A stretch of DNA of 64,000 bases from Arthrobacter sp. SW1 (GCF_001766675.1 NZ_MJLT01000001.1:62001-126000); one strand, 5' to 3'. Positions 9,551 to 19,098 are shown, counted from the stretch's first letter. The notes: generated by a model not told the origin, from the sequence alone. Translations and numbers: made by a program.

Positions 9551-9924
9551 GGAAGCAACTTTATCCGTGCCTCCATGAACTCCTGCAGCACGCGGGCGTG
9601 GTTGACCTCCGGGTCCTTGGCTGCGTAGAGCAGGGTGACCCGCGGATGCGTGGTGGCCAGCTCCAGGAGCGTCTCCACGGCCGGGTTTTGTTCCAGCTCG
9701 GCCAGGTACGCTTCCCGGAAGTCGGCGAAGCGTTCCCGCATGTGGGCAAACTCCGTCCGCAGGGGCGGCGAGGGGGCGATCTCCTTGAGCCAGAGGTCCA
9801 AAGCGGCCCGCTCCTTGCTGACCCCGCGCGGCCACAAGCGGTCCACCAAAACCCGGCAGCCGTCGTCGTCGGATGGTTCCTCGTAGATGCGCTTGGTCAC
9901 CATTTGCGCCTGCTGATCCGCCAT
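9547..9924 (-). CDS. DUF488 family protein
   Basis: 125 aa. Contains the DUF488 features KRIYEEPSDDDGCRVLVDRLWPRG and LLYAAKDPEVNHARVL. The family is widespread and of uncertain function. Starts MADQQAQM at 9924; MVTKRIYE at 9903 is an alternative closer to the family's usual N-terminus. Upstream lies only a 51-base divergent gap shared with valS. Confidence 0.85.
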   Translation of the reverse strand: MADQQAQMVTKRIYEEPSDDDGCRVLVDRLWPRGVSKERAALDLWLKEIAPSPPLRTEFAHMRERFADFREAYLAELEQNPAVETLLELATTHPRVTLLYAAKDPEVNHARVLQEFMEARIKLLP

Positions 9925-9975
9925 AGCGGGATGCTACTGCCGGATGTCGCGTAAGACCATGAAACAATTGACCCC

Positions 9976-12594
9976 ATGGCTGAATCGACGCAGGGTACAG
10001 ACACGCCCGCCCCCACTCCCATCAATGTTCCGGACAAGCCGGCCCTCGAGGGCCTGGAGACCGCGCTCACGCAGCGCTGGCTCCAGGACGGAACCTACAA
10101 GTTCAACCCGGATACCACCCGCGATGCGGTCTATTCGATCGACACTCCCCCGCCCACCGCATCGGGCTCGCTCCACGTGGGCCACATGTTCTCCTTCACC
10201 CACACGGACGTCGTGGCCCGCTACCAGCGCATGCGCGGCAAGAACGTCTTCTACCCCATGGGCTGGGACGACAACGGCCTCCCCACCGAGCGCCGCGTCC
10301 AGAACTACTACGGCGTCCGCTGCGATCCGGCCATCCCGTACAACGCCGACTACCGCCCTCCGGCCACGCCGGCGAAGAACCAGCGCGACTTCGACGTCAT
10401 CTCCCGCCGCAACTTCATCGAGCTCTGCGAAGAGCTGGCGGTCGAGGATGAGAAGGTCTTCGAAAACCTGTTCCAGACCCTCGGCCTGTCCGTCGACTGG
10501 GACCTGACTTACCGGACCATCGACGACACCTCCCGCGCGGTGTCCCAGCGCGCCTTCCTGAAGAACCTGGCCACCGGCGACGCCTACATGGCCGAAGCCC
10601 CGACGCTGTGGGACGTGACGTTCCGCACCGCCGTTGCGCAGGCCGAGCTGGAGGACCGGGAAATGCCCGGCGCCTACTACCGCTACCCGTTCTTCACCGC
10701 CGAGGGCGAGAAGGTCTTCATCGAGACCACCCGCCCCGAGCTGCTGGCCGCCTGCGCCGCCCTGGTGGCAAACCCCGACGACGAGCGGTACCAGCCGCTG
10801 TTCGGCAAGACGGTCACGTCCCCGCTGTTCGGCGTCGAGGTCGAGGTGAAGGCGCACCCGCTTGCCAAGGCGGACAAGGGCTCCGGCATCGCCATGGTCT
10901 GCACCTTCGGCGACCTCACCGACGTCACCTGGTGGCGCGAACTGCAGCTGCCCACCCGTGCGATCGTCGGCCGCGACGGCCGCATCGTGGCCGACACCCC
11001 GGAGTGGATCACCACCGACGCCGGCCGTGAAGCCTACGCCGCGATTGCCGGCAAGACCGTGTTCAGCGCCAAGGAAGCCGTGGTGGAACTGCTCGGCGAA
11101 GCGGGCCTGCTGGACGGCGAGCCGAAGAAGATCATGCACCCGGTGAACTTCTTCGAAAAGGGCGACAAGCCCCTCGAAGTGGTCACCTCGCGCCAGTGGT
11201 ACATCCGCAACGGCGGCCGCGACGAGGACCGCCGCGAACGCCTGATCGGCCGCGGCCGGGACATCGACTTCCACCCGGCCTTCATGCGCTCCCGCTATGA
11301 AAACTGGATCGAAGGCCTGAACGGCGACTGGCTGGTCTCCCGCCAGCGCTTCTTCGGTGTGCCGATCCCCGTCTGGTACCCGCTGGACGCCGAAGGCAAC
11401 CCGGACTACGACAATCCGATCCTGCCCTCGGACGAGATGCTTCCCGTCGACCCGGCCGCCGATGCCGCTCCGGGTTACGAGGAGTCCCAGCGCGAGCAGC
11501 CGGGCGGTTTCACCGGCGACGCCGACGTCCTGGACACCTGGGCCACGTCCTCCCTGACCCCGCAGATCGTGGGCGGCTGGAGCCGTGACGAGGAACTCTT
11601 CAGCAAGGTGTTCCCGTTCGACCTGCGCCCGCAGGGCCACGACATCATCCGCACCTGGCTGTTCTCCTCGGCCGTCCGCGCGGACGCCCTGCAGGACACC
11701 GCGCCGTGGAAGCACGCGGCGATCTCCGGCTGGATCCTTGACCCGGACCGCAAGAAGATGTCCAAGTCCAAGGGCAACGTGGTGGTCCCCACCGACGTCC
11801 TCAACGAGTTCGGTTCCGACGCCGTCCGCTACTGGGCAGCCTCGGCCAAGCTCGGTGCAGACACCGCCTACGAGATCGCGCAGATGAAGATCGGCCGCCG
11901 CCTGGCCATCAAGCTGCTCAACGCCTCGAAGTTCGTCCTGAACCTTGGCGCCACGGAGAACTCGGTGCTGTCCGATGACCTGTCCGTGCTCAGCAACCCG
12001 CTGGACCGCGCGCTGCTCGCCCAGCTGGCCGACGTCGTCACACAGGCCACCAAGGCCTTCGACAGCTACGACCACGCCCGGGCCCTGCAGATCGCGGAGA
12101 CCTTCTTCTGGCAGTTCACCGACGACTACGTTGAACTGATCAAGGACCGCGCCTACGGTGCCGCCGGCGACGCCGAACAGGCTTCCGTACTCGCAGCCCT
12201 GGCCACCACGCTGGACTCCCTGCTGCGCCTGTTCGCCCCGTTCCTGCCCTTCGCCACCGAAGAGGTCTGGAGCTGGTGGCGTGCCGGTTCGGTACACCGT
12301 GCCTCCTGGCCGTCACCGCTGGAGATCGCCGACGGCGACACCACCATGCTCGGCACGGTTGGCCTGGCACTCAGCGGCATCCGCAAGGCGAAGTCCGAGG
12401 CCAAGGTCAAGCAGCGCACCGAGGTGCTTTCCGCCTCGATCTCGGCCAACGAATCGTTCGTCGCGCAGCTCAAAGCCGGCCTGGGTGACCTGAAGGCGGC
12501 CGCGAACGCGCGGGAAATCTCGCTGGTGGCAGCTGACGGCGAACTCGCCGTGAGCGACGTGGTCCTGGCACCTGCCGAGGAACCGCAGGCCTAG
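9976..12594 (+). CDS. valS: Valine-tRNA ligase, archaeal-type active site
   Basis: 872 aa. It charges tRNA-Val. HVGH is at 67-70 and KMSKS at 594-598 (KKMSKSKGN). The second conserved block reads PMGWDDNGLPTERR (94-107), as in archaeal and rickettsial ValRS, where most bacteria carry the GTDHAGIATQ form. The C-terminus is short, with little coiled-coil. No Shine-Dalgarno sequence is evident; a weak AACAAT/ACAATT 6-7 bases upstream suggests a leaderless mRNA. Followed by two hairpins. Confidence 0.95.
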   Translation: MAESTQGTDTPAPTPINVPDKPALEGLETALTQRWLQDGTYKFNPDTTRDAVYSIDTPPPTASGSLHVGHMFSFTHTDVVARYQRMRGKNVFYPMGWDDNGLPTERRVQNYYGVRCDPAIPYNADYRPPATPAKNQRDFDVISRRNFIELCEELAVEDEKVFENLFQTLGLSVDWDLTYRTIDDTSRAVSQRAFLKNLATGDAYMAEAPTLWDVTFRTAVAQAELEDREMPGAYYRYPFFTAEGEKVFIETTRPELLAACAALVANPDDERYQPLFGKTVTSPLFGVEVEVKAHPLAKADKGSGIAMVCTFGDLTDVTWWRELQLPTRAIVGRDGRIVADTPEWITTDAGREAYAAIAGKTVFSAKEAVVELLGEAGLLDGEPKKIMHPVNFFEKGDKPLEVVTSRQWYIRNGGRDEDRRERLIGRGRDIDFHPAFMRSRYENWIEGLNGDWLVSRQRFFGVPIPVWYPLDAEGNPDYDNPILPSDEMLPVDPAADAAPGYEESQREQPGGFTGDADVLDTWATSSLTPQIVGGWSRDEELFSKVFPFDLRPQGHDIIRTWLFSSAVRADALQDTAPWKHAAISGWILDPDRKKMSKSKGNVVVPTDVLNEFGSDAVRYWAASAKLGADTAYEIAQMKIGRRLAIKLLNASKFVLNLGATENSVLSDDLSVLSNPLDRALLAQLADVVTQATKAFDSYDHARALQIAETFFWQFTDDYVELIKDRAYGAAGDAEQASVLAALATTLDSLLRLFAPFLPFATEEVWSWWRAGSVHRASWPSPLEIADGDTTMLGTVGLALSGIRKAKSEAKVKQRTEVLSASISANESFVAQLKAGLGDLKAAANAREISLVAADGELAVSDVVLAPAEEPQA

Positions 12595-12603
12595 GAAATC
12601 GTG

Positions 12604-12648
12604 AGGCCCGGGAGCTACCTGCGGGGAGCTTCCGGGCCTTGCTTTTTC
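12604..12648 (+). terminator. Terminator of valS
   Basis: AGGCCCGG...CCGGGCCT stem with an inner AGCT pairing, followed by TGCTTTTTC. Confidence 0.8.
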
Positions 12649-12675
12649 GGGCCTTGCCTGTTTCCGGGCAAAGGG

Positions 12676-12711
12676 GAAGCCCCATCAGCGTTTTGCCGTT
12701 GGTGGGGCTTC
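12676..12711 (+). terminator. Second hairpin after valS
   Basis: GAAGCCCCA pairs with TGGGGCTTC around an 18-nt loop and is followed by GACTTTTC. A backup terminator. The remaining bases up to the CRP-like site hold no supported gene. Confidence 0.6.
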
Positions 12712-12930
12712 GACTTTTCGGCTGTCTGGTGACGACTTGACAGTCTGGCGGAATCCTCGGAATTTCAGGTCTTCCTAGCCCGTCACAGCTAGCTTGCTTC
12801 TGGCTTTGCCGAAGGCTGCGTCAGATGCATATCACTGAATCTTTGGTTTCCGCGTCCCGCTTCTTTCGAAGTGGGTAAGTACTATTGTTGACCCGCCCCC
12901 TGGGCAACGCAAGGCTTCCCGGCGAACTAC

Positions 12931-12946
12931 TGTGATGTAATTCACA
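12931..12946. promoter_or_regulatory. CRP/GlxR-type operator
   Basis: TGTGATGTAATTCACA, a perfect match to TGTGANNTANNTCACA, the consensus of the actinobacterial cAMP receptor protein (GlxR/Cmr/CRP). It is about 48 bases before the -10-like CACAGT of the fpg gene. No minus-strand gene starts here, so fpg is the only visible target. Confidence 0.75.
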
Positions 12947-12993
12947 AGGGAGGTTGCGGATCCCGGAGCGCTGCGCTGCGGGGAGCCCTGTGG

Positions 12994-12999
12994 CACAGT
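12994..12999 (+). promoter_or_regulatory. -10-like element of fpg (leaderless)
   Basis: CACAGT, then 6 bases, then the ATG at 13006. It fits the leaderless pattern, but the first base departs from T. Confidence 0.45.
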
Positions 13000-13005
13000 A
13001 ATTCC

Positions 13006-13887
13006 ATGCCGGAACTTCCAGAAGTCAGCGGCCTGCAGGCCTTCCTCGGCACGCACCTGCGCGGTGCCACCCTGGAGCGTATCCAGATCACCTCTTTCGC
13101 GGTACTGAAGACAGCGGATCCGCCGTATACGGAGCTTCAAGGCCATCATGTTGAGGACGTACGGCGCCACGGAAAGTTCCTCGACCTGGACTTTGGCGGG
13201 CTCCACTTCATCTTCCACCTGGCGAAGGCCGGCTGGCTGCGGTACACGGACAAGCCCTCGGCAGCTCCCCTCCGCCCCGGATCCGGACCGATCGCTGCCC
13301 GCCTTGCCTTCGATTTGCCGTCAGCCGGCGACGGGCCTGCGGCTGCCGGCTTCGACCTCACTGAAGCCGGAAGCAAGAAGAGCCTGGCCATCTATGTGGT
13401 CCGGGATCCCCGGGAGGTCCCGGGCATTGCCTCCCTTGGCCCGGATCCCTTGTCCGCCGGTTTCACCCGGGACGTCTTCGACCACATCCTCGCGGCATCG
13501 CAGCAGATCAAGGGCCTGCTCCGCAGCCAGCAGGTGGTGGCTGGCATCGGCAACGCCTACAGCGACGAGATCCTGCACGCGGCGAAGATCTCGCCGTTCG
13601 CGATCGCGAAAACGCTCGACGACAGCAGCCGGGACCGGCTCTACGCCGCCATCGGCGAGGTGCTCAGCGAGGCCGTTGCGGCCGCAGCAGGCAAGCCTCC
13701 GGAGCAGCTCAAGGACAGCAAGCGGAACACGATGCGCGTCCACGGCCGCGCCGGCCAACCGTGCCCCGTCTGTGGCGATACGATCCGGGAGGTCTCCTTT
13801 GCCGACACGGCGCTCCAGTACTGCCCGGGATGCCAAACCCAGGGAAAAATCCTTGCAGACCGCCGGACATCGCGTTTCCTGAAGTAG
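13006..13887 (+). CDS. Fpg/Nei family DNA glycosylase
   Basis: 293 aa. Bifunctional glycosylase/AP lyase for oxidised bases. The N-terminus MPELPEV supplies the catalytic Pro2 and Glu3. The helix-two-turn-helix region contains GIGNAYSDEILHAAKISP, and the C-terminal zinc finger is C-x2-C ... C-x2-C (CPVC, CPGC). The middle contains an unusually long strand region (ADPPYTELQGHHVEDVRRHGKFLDL-like) typical of Fpg homologues. A second, distinct family member (nei2) lies at 19562. Whether it prefers 8-oxoG (Fpg) or pyrimidines (Nei) cannot be decided from sequence alone. Confidence 0.93.
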   Translation: MPELPEVSGLQAFLGTHLRGATLERIQITSFAVLKTADPPYTELQGHHVEDVRRHGKFLDLDFGGLHFIFHLAKAGWLRYTDKPSAAPLRPGSGPIAARLAFDLPSAGDGPAAAGFDLTEAGSKKSLAIYVVRDPREVPGIASLGPDPLSAGFTRDVFDHILAASQQIKGLLRSQQVVAGIGNAYSDEILHAAKISPFAIAKTLDDSSRDRLYAAIGEVLSEAVAAAAGKPPEQLKDSKRNTMRVHGRAGQPCPVCGDTIREVSFADTALQYCPGCQTQGKILADRRTSRFLK

Positions 13888-13940
13888 CCCGCCCGCAGCC
13901 GGGTTGCCAGAGCAAAGGCGGCCGGAACAAGCCGTTTGAA

Positions 13941-13981
13941 CAAAAACCGACGGCGGCCCGCACAGTGCGGGCCGCCGTCGG
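13941..13981 (-). terminator. Terminator between convergent genes
   Basis: Perfect 16-bp stem (13947-13962 with 13966-13981) and a 3-nt loop. A run of five A on the left becomes a T tract on the minus strand, terminating the DsbA-fold gene; the hairpin may also stop fpg. Confidence 0.85.
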
Positions 13982-14000
13982 GCATTATGGAGACTTGCTG

Positions 14001-14615
14001 CTAGCCGAAAGCCGGGTCTTCGGTGCGGCTGCGCTTCAGCTCGAAGAAGTACGGGAATCCGGCGAGCGTCACGGAGGCGTCCCAGATGCGGCCGGCTTCC
14101 TCGCCGCGGGGAATACGGGTGAGGACGGGGCCGAAAAAGGCGGTGCCGTTCACGGAAACAACCGGGGTTCCGACGTCCTGTCCGACCAGTGAAATGCCCG
14201 CCTCATGGCTGGCCCGCAACTGTGAGTCGTACTCATCGCTGTCCGCGAAACGGGCAAGCTCCGCGGGAAGCCCCGTGGAGGCCAGCGCCTTCGCGATGAC
14301 ATCGGCACGGTCCTTGTTGCCTTCATGGTGGAACTGCTCCCCCATGGCGTCATACAGCGGCTTGATGAACTCACGGCCGTGCAGTTCCTGCGCTGCGATG
14401 ATGACGCGGACGGGGCCCCAGGAATCGTCCATCATGGTGCGGTAGTCAGCCGGCAGATCGCGGCCGTCGTTGAGCACCGAGAGGCTCATGACGTTCCACG
14501 TGGTCTCGATGTCGCGGACGGCTTCCACTTCGCCGATCCAGCGGGACGTCACCCAGGCGTAGGGACAGATCGGATCGAACCAGAAATCAACCTTGTTGAG
14601 GGTCTGTTCAGGCAC
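14001..14615 (-). CDS. DsbA-fold protein of the Rv2466c (mycothiol-dependent reductase) family
   Basis: 204 aa, alignable along its length with M. tuberculosis Rv2466c, a mycothiol-linked oxidoreductase of the DsbA/FrnE superfamily. Family sequence includes DFWFDPICPYAWVTSRW, NVMSLSVLNDGRDLP and GTPVVSVNGTAFFGPVL with the cis-Pro. The active site here reads C18-P-Y-A21; Rv2466c has CPWC, so the resolving cysteine is replaced by alanine and the enzyme would have to work through one thiol. It sits near clpX, rpiB and pepN as in mycobacteria. Confidence 0.88.
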   Translation of the reverse strand: MPEQTLNKVDFWFDPICPYAWVTSRWIGEVEAVRDIETTWNVMSLSVLNDGRDLPADYRTMMDDSWGPVRVIIAAQELHGREFIKPLYDAMGEQFHHEGNKDRADVIAKALASTGLPAELARFADSDEYDSQLRASHEAGISLVGQDVGTPVVSVNGTAFFGPVLTRIPRGEEAGRIWDASVTLAGFPYFFELKRSRTEDPAFG

Positions 14616-14701
14616 AGGGAAACTCCTTGAGAGGAAACGGAAGAAGCGGGCAGGACTCCGGCGTACCCGACGGCCGGGGCCCTGTTGGTGCGAACCGTGC
14701 G

Positions 14702-15988
14702 CTACGCGGACTTATTCCGCCGCTTGGCCACCACTTCGTGGGCGATCATGGTGGGCTGGGCCTTCTTGGCGACGGCGTCGGCGGTGATGACAACGCTGGC
14801 AATATCGTCCCGGCTGGGGAGGTCGAACATGACCGGCAGGAGGACTTCCTCCATGATCGCCCGCAGGCCACGAGCTCCGGTGCCGCGCTCCAAGGCCTGG
14901 TCCGCGATCGCGTCCAGGGCGTCGTCGTCGAACAGCAACTCGACGCCGTCCAGCTGGAACATCTTCTGGTACTGCTTGATCAGTGCATTCTTGGGCTTGG
15001 ACAGGATCTGGATGAGCGCCGGCCGGTCCAGGTTGGAAACGGTGGTGATCACGGGAAGGCGGCCGATGAATTCCGGGATCAGCCCGAACTTCAGGAGGTC
15101 CTCCGGCATGACTTCGCCGTAGCTGTCGACGTTGTCCTTGACCTCGTTCAGCGGGGCGCCGAAGCCGATGCCCTTGCGTCCCGATCGGGAGCCGATGATG
15201 TCTTCCAGGCCGGCGAAAGCGCCTGCCACGATGAAGAGCACATTGGTGGTATCGATCTGGATGAATTCCTGGTGCGGATGCTTACGGCCGCCCTGCGGAG
15301 GCACGGAGGCGACAGTTCCTTCGAGGATCTTCAGCAGGGCCTGCTGTACGCCTTCACCGGAGACGTCGCGGGTGATCGACGGGTTTTCGCTCTTGCGGGA
15401 GATCTTGTCGATCTCATCGATGTAGATGATGCCCTGTTCGGCCTTCTTGACGTCATAGTCGGCGGCCTGGATGAGCTTGAGGAGGATGTTTTCGACGTCC
15501 TCGCCTACGTAGCCGGCTTCCGTCAGGGCGGTGGCGTCCGCGACGGCGAAGGGGACGTTCAGCCGGCGGGCGAGGGTCTGCGCCAGGTAGGTCTTGCCGC
15601 AGCCTGTGGGGCCGATGAGCAGGATGTTGGACTTGGCGATCTCTACGTCGTCGTGGTGGCTTCCCTCGCCGAGGCCGCCCTTGGGGGCATGCCCGGCCTG
15701 GATACGCTTGTAATGGTTGTAGACCGCGACGGCGAGGGACCGCTTGGCGGGCTCCTGGCCGATGACGTACTCCTGCAGGAAGTCGAAAATCTCCCGCGGC
15801 TTGGGCAGCTCGAAGCTGCCCAGATCCGACACTTCGGCGAGTTCCTCTTCGATGATCTCGTTGCAGAGTTCGATGCACTCGTCGCAAATGTAGACGCCGG
15901 GCCCGGCGATCAGCTTCCGCACCTGCTTCTGGCTCTTTCCACAGAAAGAACACTTCAGCAGATCCGTGCTCTCGCCAATCCGGGCCAT
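14702..15988 (-). CDS. clpX: ATP-dependent Clp protease ATP-binding subunit ClpX
   Basis: 428 aa. AAA+ unfoldase that feeds substrates to ClpP. The N-terminal zinc-binding domain has Cys13, 16, 35 and 38 (CSFC, CDEC). Walker A is GPTGCGKT (126-133), followed by GYVGEDVE, the Walker B IYIDEIDK and the IGF-type ClpP-docking loop (GFGAPL is near it). The C-terminus contains [17 protein letters not shown]. Start [11 protein letters not shown] at 15988; the frame upstream lacks homology. It is separated from clpP2 by 178 bases containing a terminator, so it probably also has its own promoter. Confidence 0.98.
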   Translation of the reverse strand: MARIGESTDLLKCSFCGKSQKQVRKLIAGPGVYICDECIELCNEIIEEELAEVSDLGSFELPKPREIFDFLQEYVIGQEPAKRSLAVAVYNHYKRIQAGHAPKGGLGEGSHHDDVEIAKSNILLIGPTGCGKTYLAQTLARRLNVPFAVADATALTEAGYVGEDVENILLKLIQAADYDVKKAEQGIIYIDEIDKISRKSENPSITRDVSGEGVQQALLKILEGTVASVPPQGGRKHPHQEFIQIDTTNVLFIVAGAFAGLEDIIGSRSGRKGIGFGAPLNEVKDNVDSYGEVMPEDLLKFGLIPEFIGRLPVITTVSNLDRPALIQILSKPKNALIKQYQKMFQLDGVELLFDDDALDAIADQALERGTGARGLRAIMEEVLLPVMFDLPSRDDIASVVITADAVAKKAQPTMIAHEVVAKRRNKSA

Positions 15989-16116
15989 GTGGGAATCCCT
16001 TCGTTTCTTGCGGGCGGCGCCTTGGCTGCCTGGTTCCTCAGCAAAGGAACCCGGCCGGCGCCACCATGACAACTTCCACTGTAGGACACAATGGGCTGCT
16101 TGGGTTGAAACAGGAC

Positions 16117-16150
16117 GCCGGTGCGGTCCGAATTCCTGGACCGCACCGGC
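16117..16150 (-). terminator. Terminator/attenuator after clpP2
   Basis: 13-bp GC-rich stem GCCGGTGCGGTCC / GGACCGCACCGGC with an 8-nt loop, 17 bases after the clpP2 stop on the minus strand, followed by GTCCTGTTTC. It would cut read-through into clpX. Confidence 0.65.
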
Positions 16151-16166
16151 ATTCCGGCGTTCATGA

Positions 16167-16826
16167 CTAGCGGGCGATGGCCTGCGGCTTGATCTTCCGG
16201 GAGTCGAGGACCTGGTCGATCAGCCCGTAGTCCTGGGCTTCGGCCGCGGTAAGGATCTTGTCGCGTTCGATGTCATTGTTGACCTGCTCGGAGGTGCGTC
16301 CCGAGTGGCGGGCCAGCGTATCCTCCAACCAGGTGCGCATGCGCATGACTTCCGCCGCCTGGATTTCAAGGTCCGAAGCCTGGCCTCCCTGGCCGCCGGA
16401 CAGGGCCGGCTGGTGGATCAACACGCGGGCGTTCGGGAGCGCAAGGCGCTTGCCCGGGGTGCCGGCCGCGAGGAGGACGGCTGCCGCGCTGGCCGCCTGG
16501 CCAAGGCAGACGGTCTGGATCTCGGGCCGGATGTACTGCATGGTGTCGTAGATGGCCGTCATGGCCGTGAACGAACCGCCCGGGGAGTTGATATAGAGGG
16601 TGATGTCGCGGTCCGGATCCGTGGACTCAAGGACCAACAGCTGGGCCATGATGTCGTCCGCCGAGGCATCGTCCACCTGCACGCCGAGGAAGATGATGCG
16701 GTCCTCGAAAAGCTTGGTGTACGGGTCCTGGCGCTTGAAGCCGTAAGGGGTGCGCTCCTCGAACTGCGGGAGGACGTAGCGGCTGGACGGGAGATTACCG
16801 GCGGACCATCCGAAGTTGTAGTTCAT
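16167..16826 (-). CDS. clpP2: ATP-dependent Clp protease proteolytic subunit (second of pair)
   Basis: 219 aa. Serine peptidase of the Clp complex. Catalytic Ser113 is in GQAASAA and His138 in VLIHQP; the aspartate is near 189 (ERDK). A 30-residue N-terminal extension ([21 protein letters not shown]) is longer than in E. coli ClpP. Paired with clpP1 37 bases upstream; in actinobacteria the two subunits form a hetero-tetradecamer. Confidence 0.96.
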   Translation of the reverse strand: MNYNFGWSAGNLPSSRYVLPQFEERTPYGFKRQDPYTKLFEDRIIFLGVQVDDASADDIMAQLLVLESTDPDRDITLYINSPGGSFTAMTAIYDTMQYIRPEIQTVCLGQAASAAAVLLAAGTPGKRLALPNARVLIHQPALSGGQGGQASDLEIQAAEVMRMRTWLEDTLARHSGRTSEQVNNDIERDKILTAAEAQDYGLIDQVLDSRKIKPQAIAR

Positions 16827-16863
16827 TTCATTGCTCCTGGTGTTCTATGGGTGGTGCTGCCGG

Positions 16864-17502
16864 CTACTTCTCGGAGTTGGAGGCGTTCTGGGTGCCGCCA
16901 CCACCGGCCACGGAGCCTGCGTGGGCGGAGATCTTGTCGAAGAAGCCGTACTCGAGCGCCTCGGTGGCCGTGAACCACTTGTCGCGGTCGTTGTCCTTGA
17001 GGATGGTTTCCACGGTCTGGCCGGTCTGCTCGGCGGTCAGTTCCGCCATGACCTTCTTCATGTGTAGGATCAGCTCGGCCTGGATCTTGATGTCCGAGGC
17101 GGTGCCGCCGATGCCGCCGGAGGGCTGGTGCATCAGGATACGGGCGTTCGGGGTGGCGTAACGCTTGCCCTTGGTGCCCGAGGAAAGCAGGAACTGTCCC
17201 ATGGACGCAGCCAGGCCCGTAGCCACGGTGACGACATCGTTCGGGATGAACTGCATGGTGTCGTAGATGGCCATGCCGGCGGTCACCGAACCGCCCGGGG
17301 AGTTGATGTAGAGGTAGATGTCCTTTTCCGGGTCCTCCGCGGAGAGCAGGAGGAGCTGGGAGCAGATCGCGTTGGCGTTCTCGTCACGGACCTCGGAGCC
17401 GAGCCAGATGATGCGCTCTTTCAGCAGGCGGTTGTAGATGTAGTTGTCCTGAGCGGCCGGATCGACAGTTGCCATCCGGGGAGCCTCAACATGCTGTGAC
17501 AT
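16864..17502 (-). CDS. clpP1: ATP-dependent Clp protease proteolytic subunit (first of pair)
   Basis: 212 aa. Catalytic triad Ser100 (GLAASMG), His125 (ILMHQP) and Asp174 (NDRDK). The C-terminus has a Gly-rich tail ([17 protein letters not shown]). It is the first gene of clpP1-clpP2; GAGAGG precedes the ATG by 9 bases. A ClgR-like operator lies about 110 bases upstream. Confidence 0.97.
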   Translation of the reverse strand: MSQHVEAPRMATVDPAAQDNYIYNRLLKERIIWLGSEVRDENANAICSQLLLLSAEDPEKDIYLYINSPGGSVTAGMAIYDTMQFIPNDVVTVATGLAASMGQFLLSSGTKGKRYATPNARILMHQPSGGIGGTASDIKIQAELILHMKKVMAELTAEQTGQTVETILKDNDRDKWFTATEALEYGFFDKISAHAGSVAGGGGTQNASNSEK

Positions 17503-17613
17503 AAGTACTTACCTCTCGCTGGTGACAGGGCCGTTGCTGAAGTTGCCATCCCTGATCTTCACTACTTGGACACTAACCGGTTTCGAGGGCGTTTTGTTCT
17601 CCGGAATCGCGCT

Positions 17614-17630
17614 GTTCGCTGACGGCGCAC
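17614..17630. promoter_or_regulatory. ClgR-like operator for clpP1P2
   Basis: GTTCGC-N5-GCGCAC, i.e. 11 of 12 positions of the palindrome GTTCGC-N5-GCGAAC recognised by the actinobacterial Clp regulator ClgR. It sits between tig and clpP1, upstream of clpP1. Confidence 0.6.
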
Positions 17631-17670
17631 CAGCGTGCGGGAGGCCCCGACGCGACTTCCGGCCGGACTT

Positions 17671-17708
17671 AAAAAACGCACCCCCGGACCCATGGATCCG
17701 GGGGTGCG
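17671..17708 (-). terminator. Intrinsic terminator of tig
   Basis: 12-bp stem CGCACCCCCGGA / TCCGGGGGTGCG, followed on the minus strand by six T (AAAAAA at 17671-17676), 14 bases after the tig stop. Confidence 0.93.
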
Positions 17709-17721
17709 CTTGAACGCGGAA

Positions 17722-19098
17722 TTAGAACTTCACGGCTGCGGGATCGTCACTGGCGACGGTCTCGGCGGCTTCCTCAGCTTCTTCGGCCGGAGCCTCGGCA
17801 ACTTCACCGGCCGGGCGCACGAAGTCGCTCAGGTCGACCTTGTTGCCTTCGGTGTCGACGACCTCGGCCTGGCCGAGGACGACGGCCAGCGCCTTGCGGC
17901 GGCGGACTTCCGAAACCATCATCGGAACCTGGCCGCTCTGGTCGATGATCTGGGCGAACTGGTTCGGGTCCATGCCGTACTGGCTGGCGGTGCTGACGAT
18001 GTAGTCGATCAGTTCGCTCTGGTTGACGCCGACTTCTTCCTTGTCGGCGATGGCGTCGAGGATGATCTCGTTCTGGAAGGCACGTGCGGTGTTGGCCTTG
18101 ACCTCTTCGCGGTGCTCTTCGGTGTCGTGCTCGCCTTCACCGTGGGAGTTCTCCGGGCTGAAGTGCTGCTCCAGCTGCTCTTCGATGACGGAATCCGGAA
18201 CCGGAACCTCGATCATTTCGACGAGCTTGTCCAGGACCTTGTCGCGGGCTTCGACGCCCTGGCCGACGACCTTGGACTCAGCGGCCTGCTTGGCGAGGTC
18301 TTCGCGCAGTTCGGCAAGGGTGTCGAACTCGGAGGCAAGCTGGGCGAAGTCGTCGTTGGCCTCGGGGAGCTCGCGCTCCTTGACAGCCTTCACAACGACC
18401 TTCACCTGGGCTGCTTCGCCGGCGTGCTCGCCGCCGACCAGCGTGGTGTCGAAGATTGCTTCTTCGTCGGCGGACAGGCCGGAAACAGCCTCGTCCAGGC
18501 CTTCGAGCATGGTGCCGGCGCCCACCTGGTAGGACAGGCCGGAAGCGGAGTCGACCTCTGCGCCGTCGATCAGAGCGGTGATGTCGATGGTCAGGAAGTC
18601 ATCATTCTTGGCCGGACGGTCAACGGACTTGAGCGTGCCGAAACGGCCGCGCAGCTCGTCCAGGGCCTTGTCGACGTCGGCGTCGGAAGATTCTGCAGCA
18701 GCAACCTCGACCTTGATGCCGGCGTAGTCGGGGAGCTCGACCTCGGGGCGGACGTCGACCTCGACCTGGAACTTCAGTTCACCGTCGGTGGCGGAGGGGT
18801 CCGGAACCTCGGTGATCTCGACCTCGGGACGGCTCAGCGGGCGCACGCCGGTTTCCTGGACAGCTGCCTGGTACCAGCCGTTGAGGCCGTCGTTGATGGC
18901 GGTCTCGAGGACGTAGCCGCGGCCGACGCGCTGGTCGATCAGCTTGGAGGGAACCTTGCCCTTGCGGAATCCGGGAACCTGGATCTGCGAAGCAACGGTC
19001 TTGTAAGCGGCATCGATGCTCGGCTTCAGTTCTTCAAAGGGAACCTCAACATTGAGCTTGACCCGCGTTGCGGTGAGGTTCTCGACAGCGCTCTTCAC
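17722..19098 (-). CDS. tig: Trigger factor (ribosome-associated chaperone, peptidyl-prolyl isomerase)
   Basis: 458 aa. The ribosome-docking signature [11 protein letters not shown] is in the N-terminal domain. The FKBP-type PPIase domain is central ([15 protein letters not shown]) and the helical C-terminal chaperone domain follows. The tail is acidic and Ala/Glu-rich ([21 protein letters not shown]), common in actinobacterial forms. Upstream of clpP1P2, the usual bacterial order, but here it has its own terminator. Confidence 0.97.
   Translation of the reverse strand: MKSAVENLTATRVKLNVEVPFEELKPSIDAAYKTVASQIQVPGFRKGKVPSKLIDQRVGRGYVLETAINDGLNGWYQAAVQETGVRPLSRPEVEITEVPDPSATDGELKFQVEVDVRPEVELPDYAGIKVEVAAAESSDADVDKALDELRGRFGTLKSVDRPAKNDDFLTIDITALIDGAEVDSASGLSYQVGAGTMLEGLDEAVSGLSADEEAIFDTTLVGGEHAGEAAQVKVVVKAVKERELPEANDDFAQLASEFDTLAELREDLAKQAAESKVVGQGVEARDKVLDKLVEMIEVPVPDSVIEEQLEQHFSPENSHGEGEHDTEEHREEVKANTARAFQNEIILDAIADKEEVGVNQSELIDYIVSTASQYGMDPNQFAQIIDQSGQVPMMVSEVRRRKALAVVLGQAEVVDTEGNKVDLSDFVRPAGEVAEAPAEEAEEAAETVASDDPAAVKF

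Noticed and set aside
9934..12297. 787-codon minus-strand frame opposite valS
   Set aside because: Antisense shadow of valS, with no recognisable domain.
12832..13218. 128-codon minus-strand frame across the fpg start
   Set aside because: Overlaps the CRP-like site and the conserved fpg N-terminus; no features.
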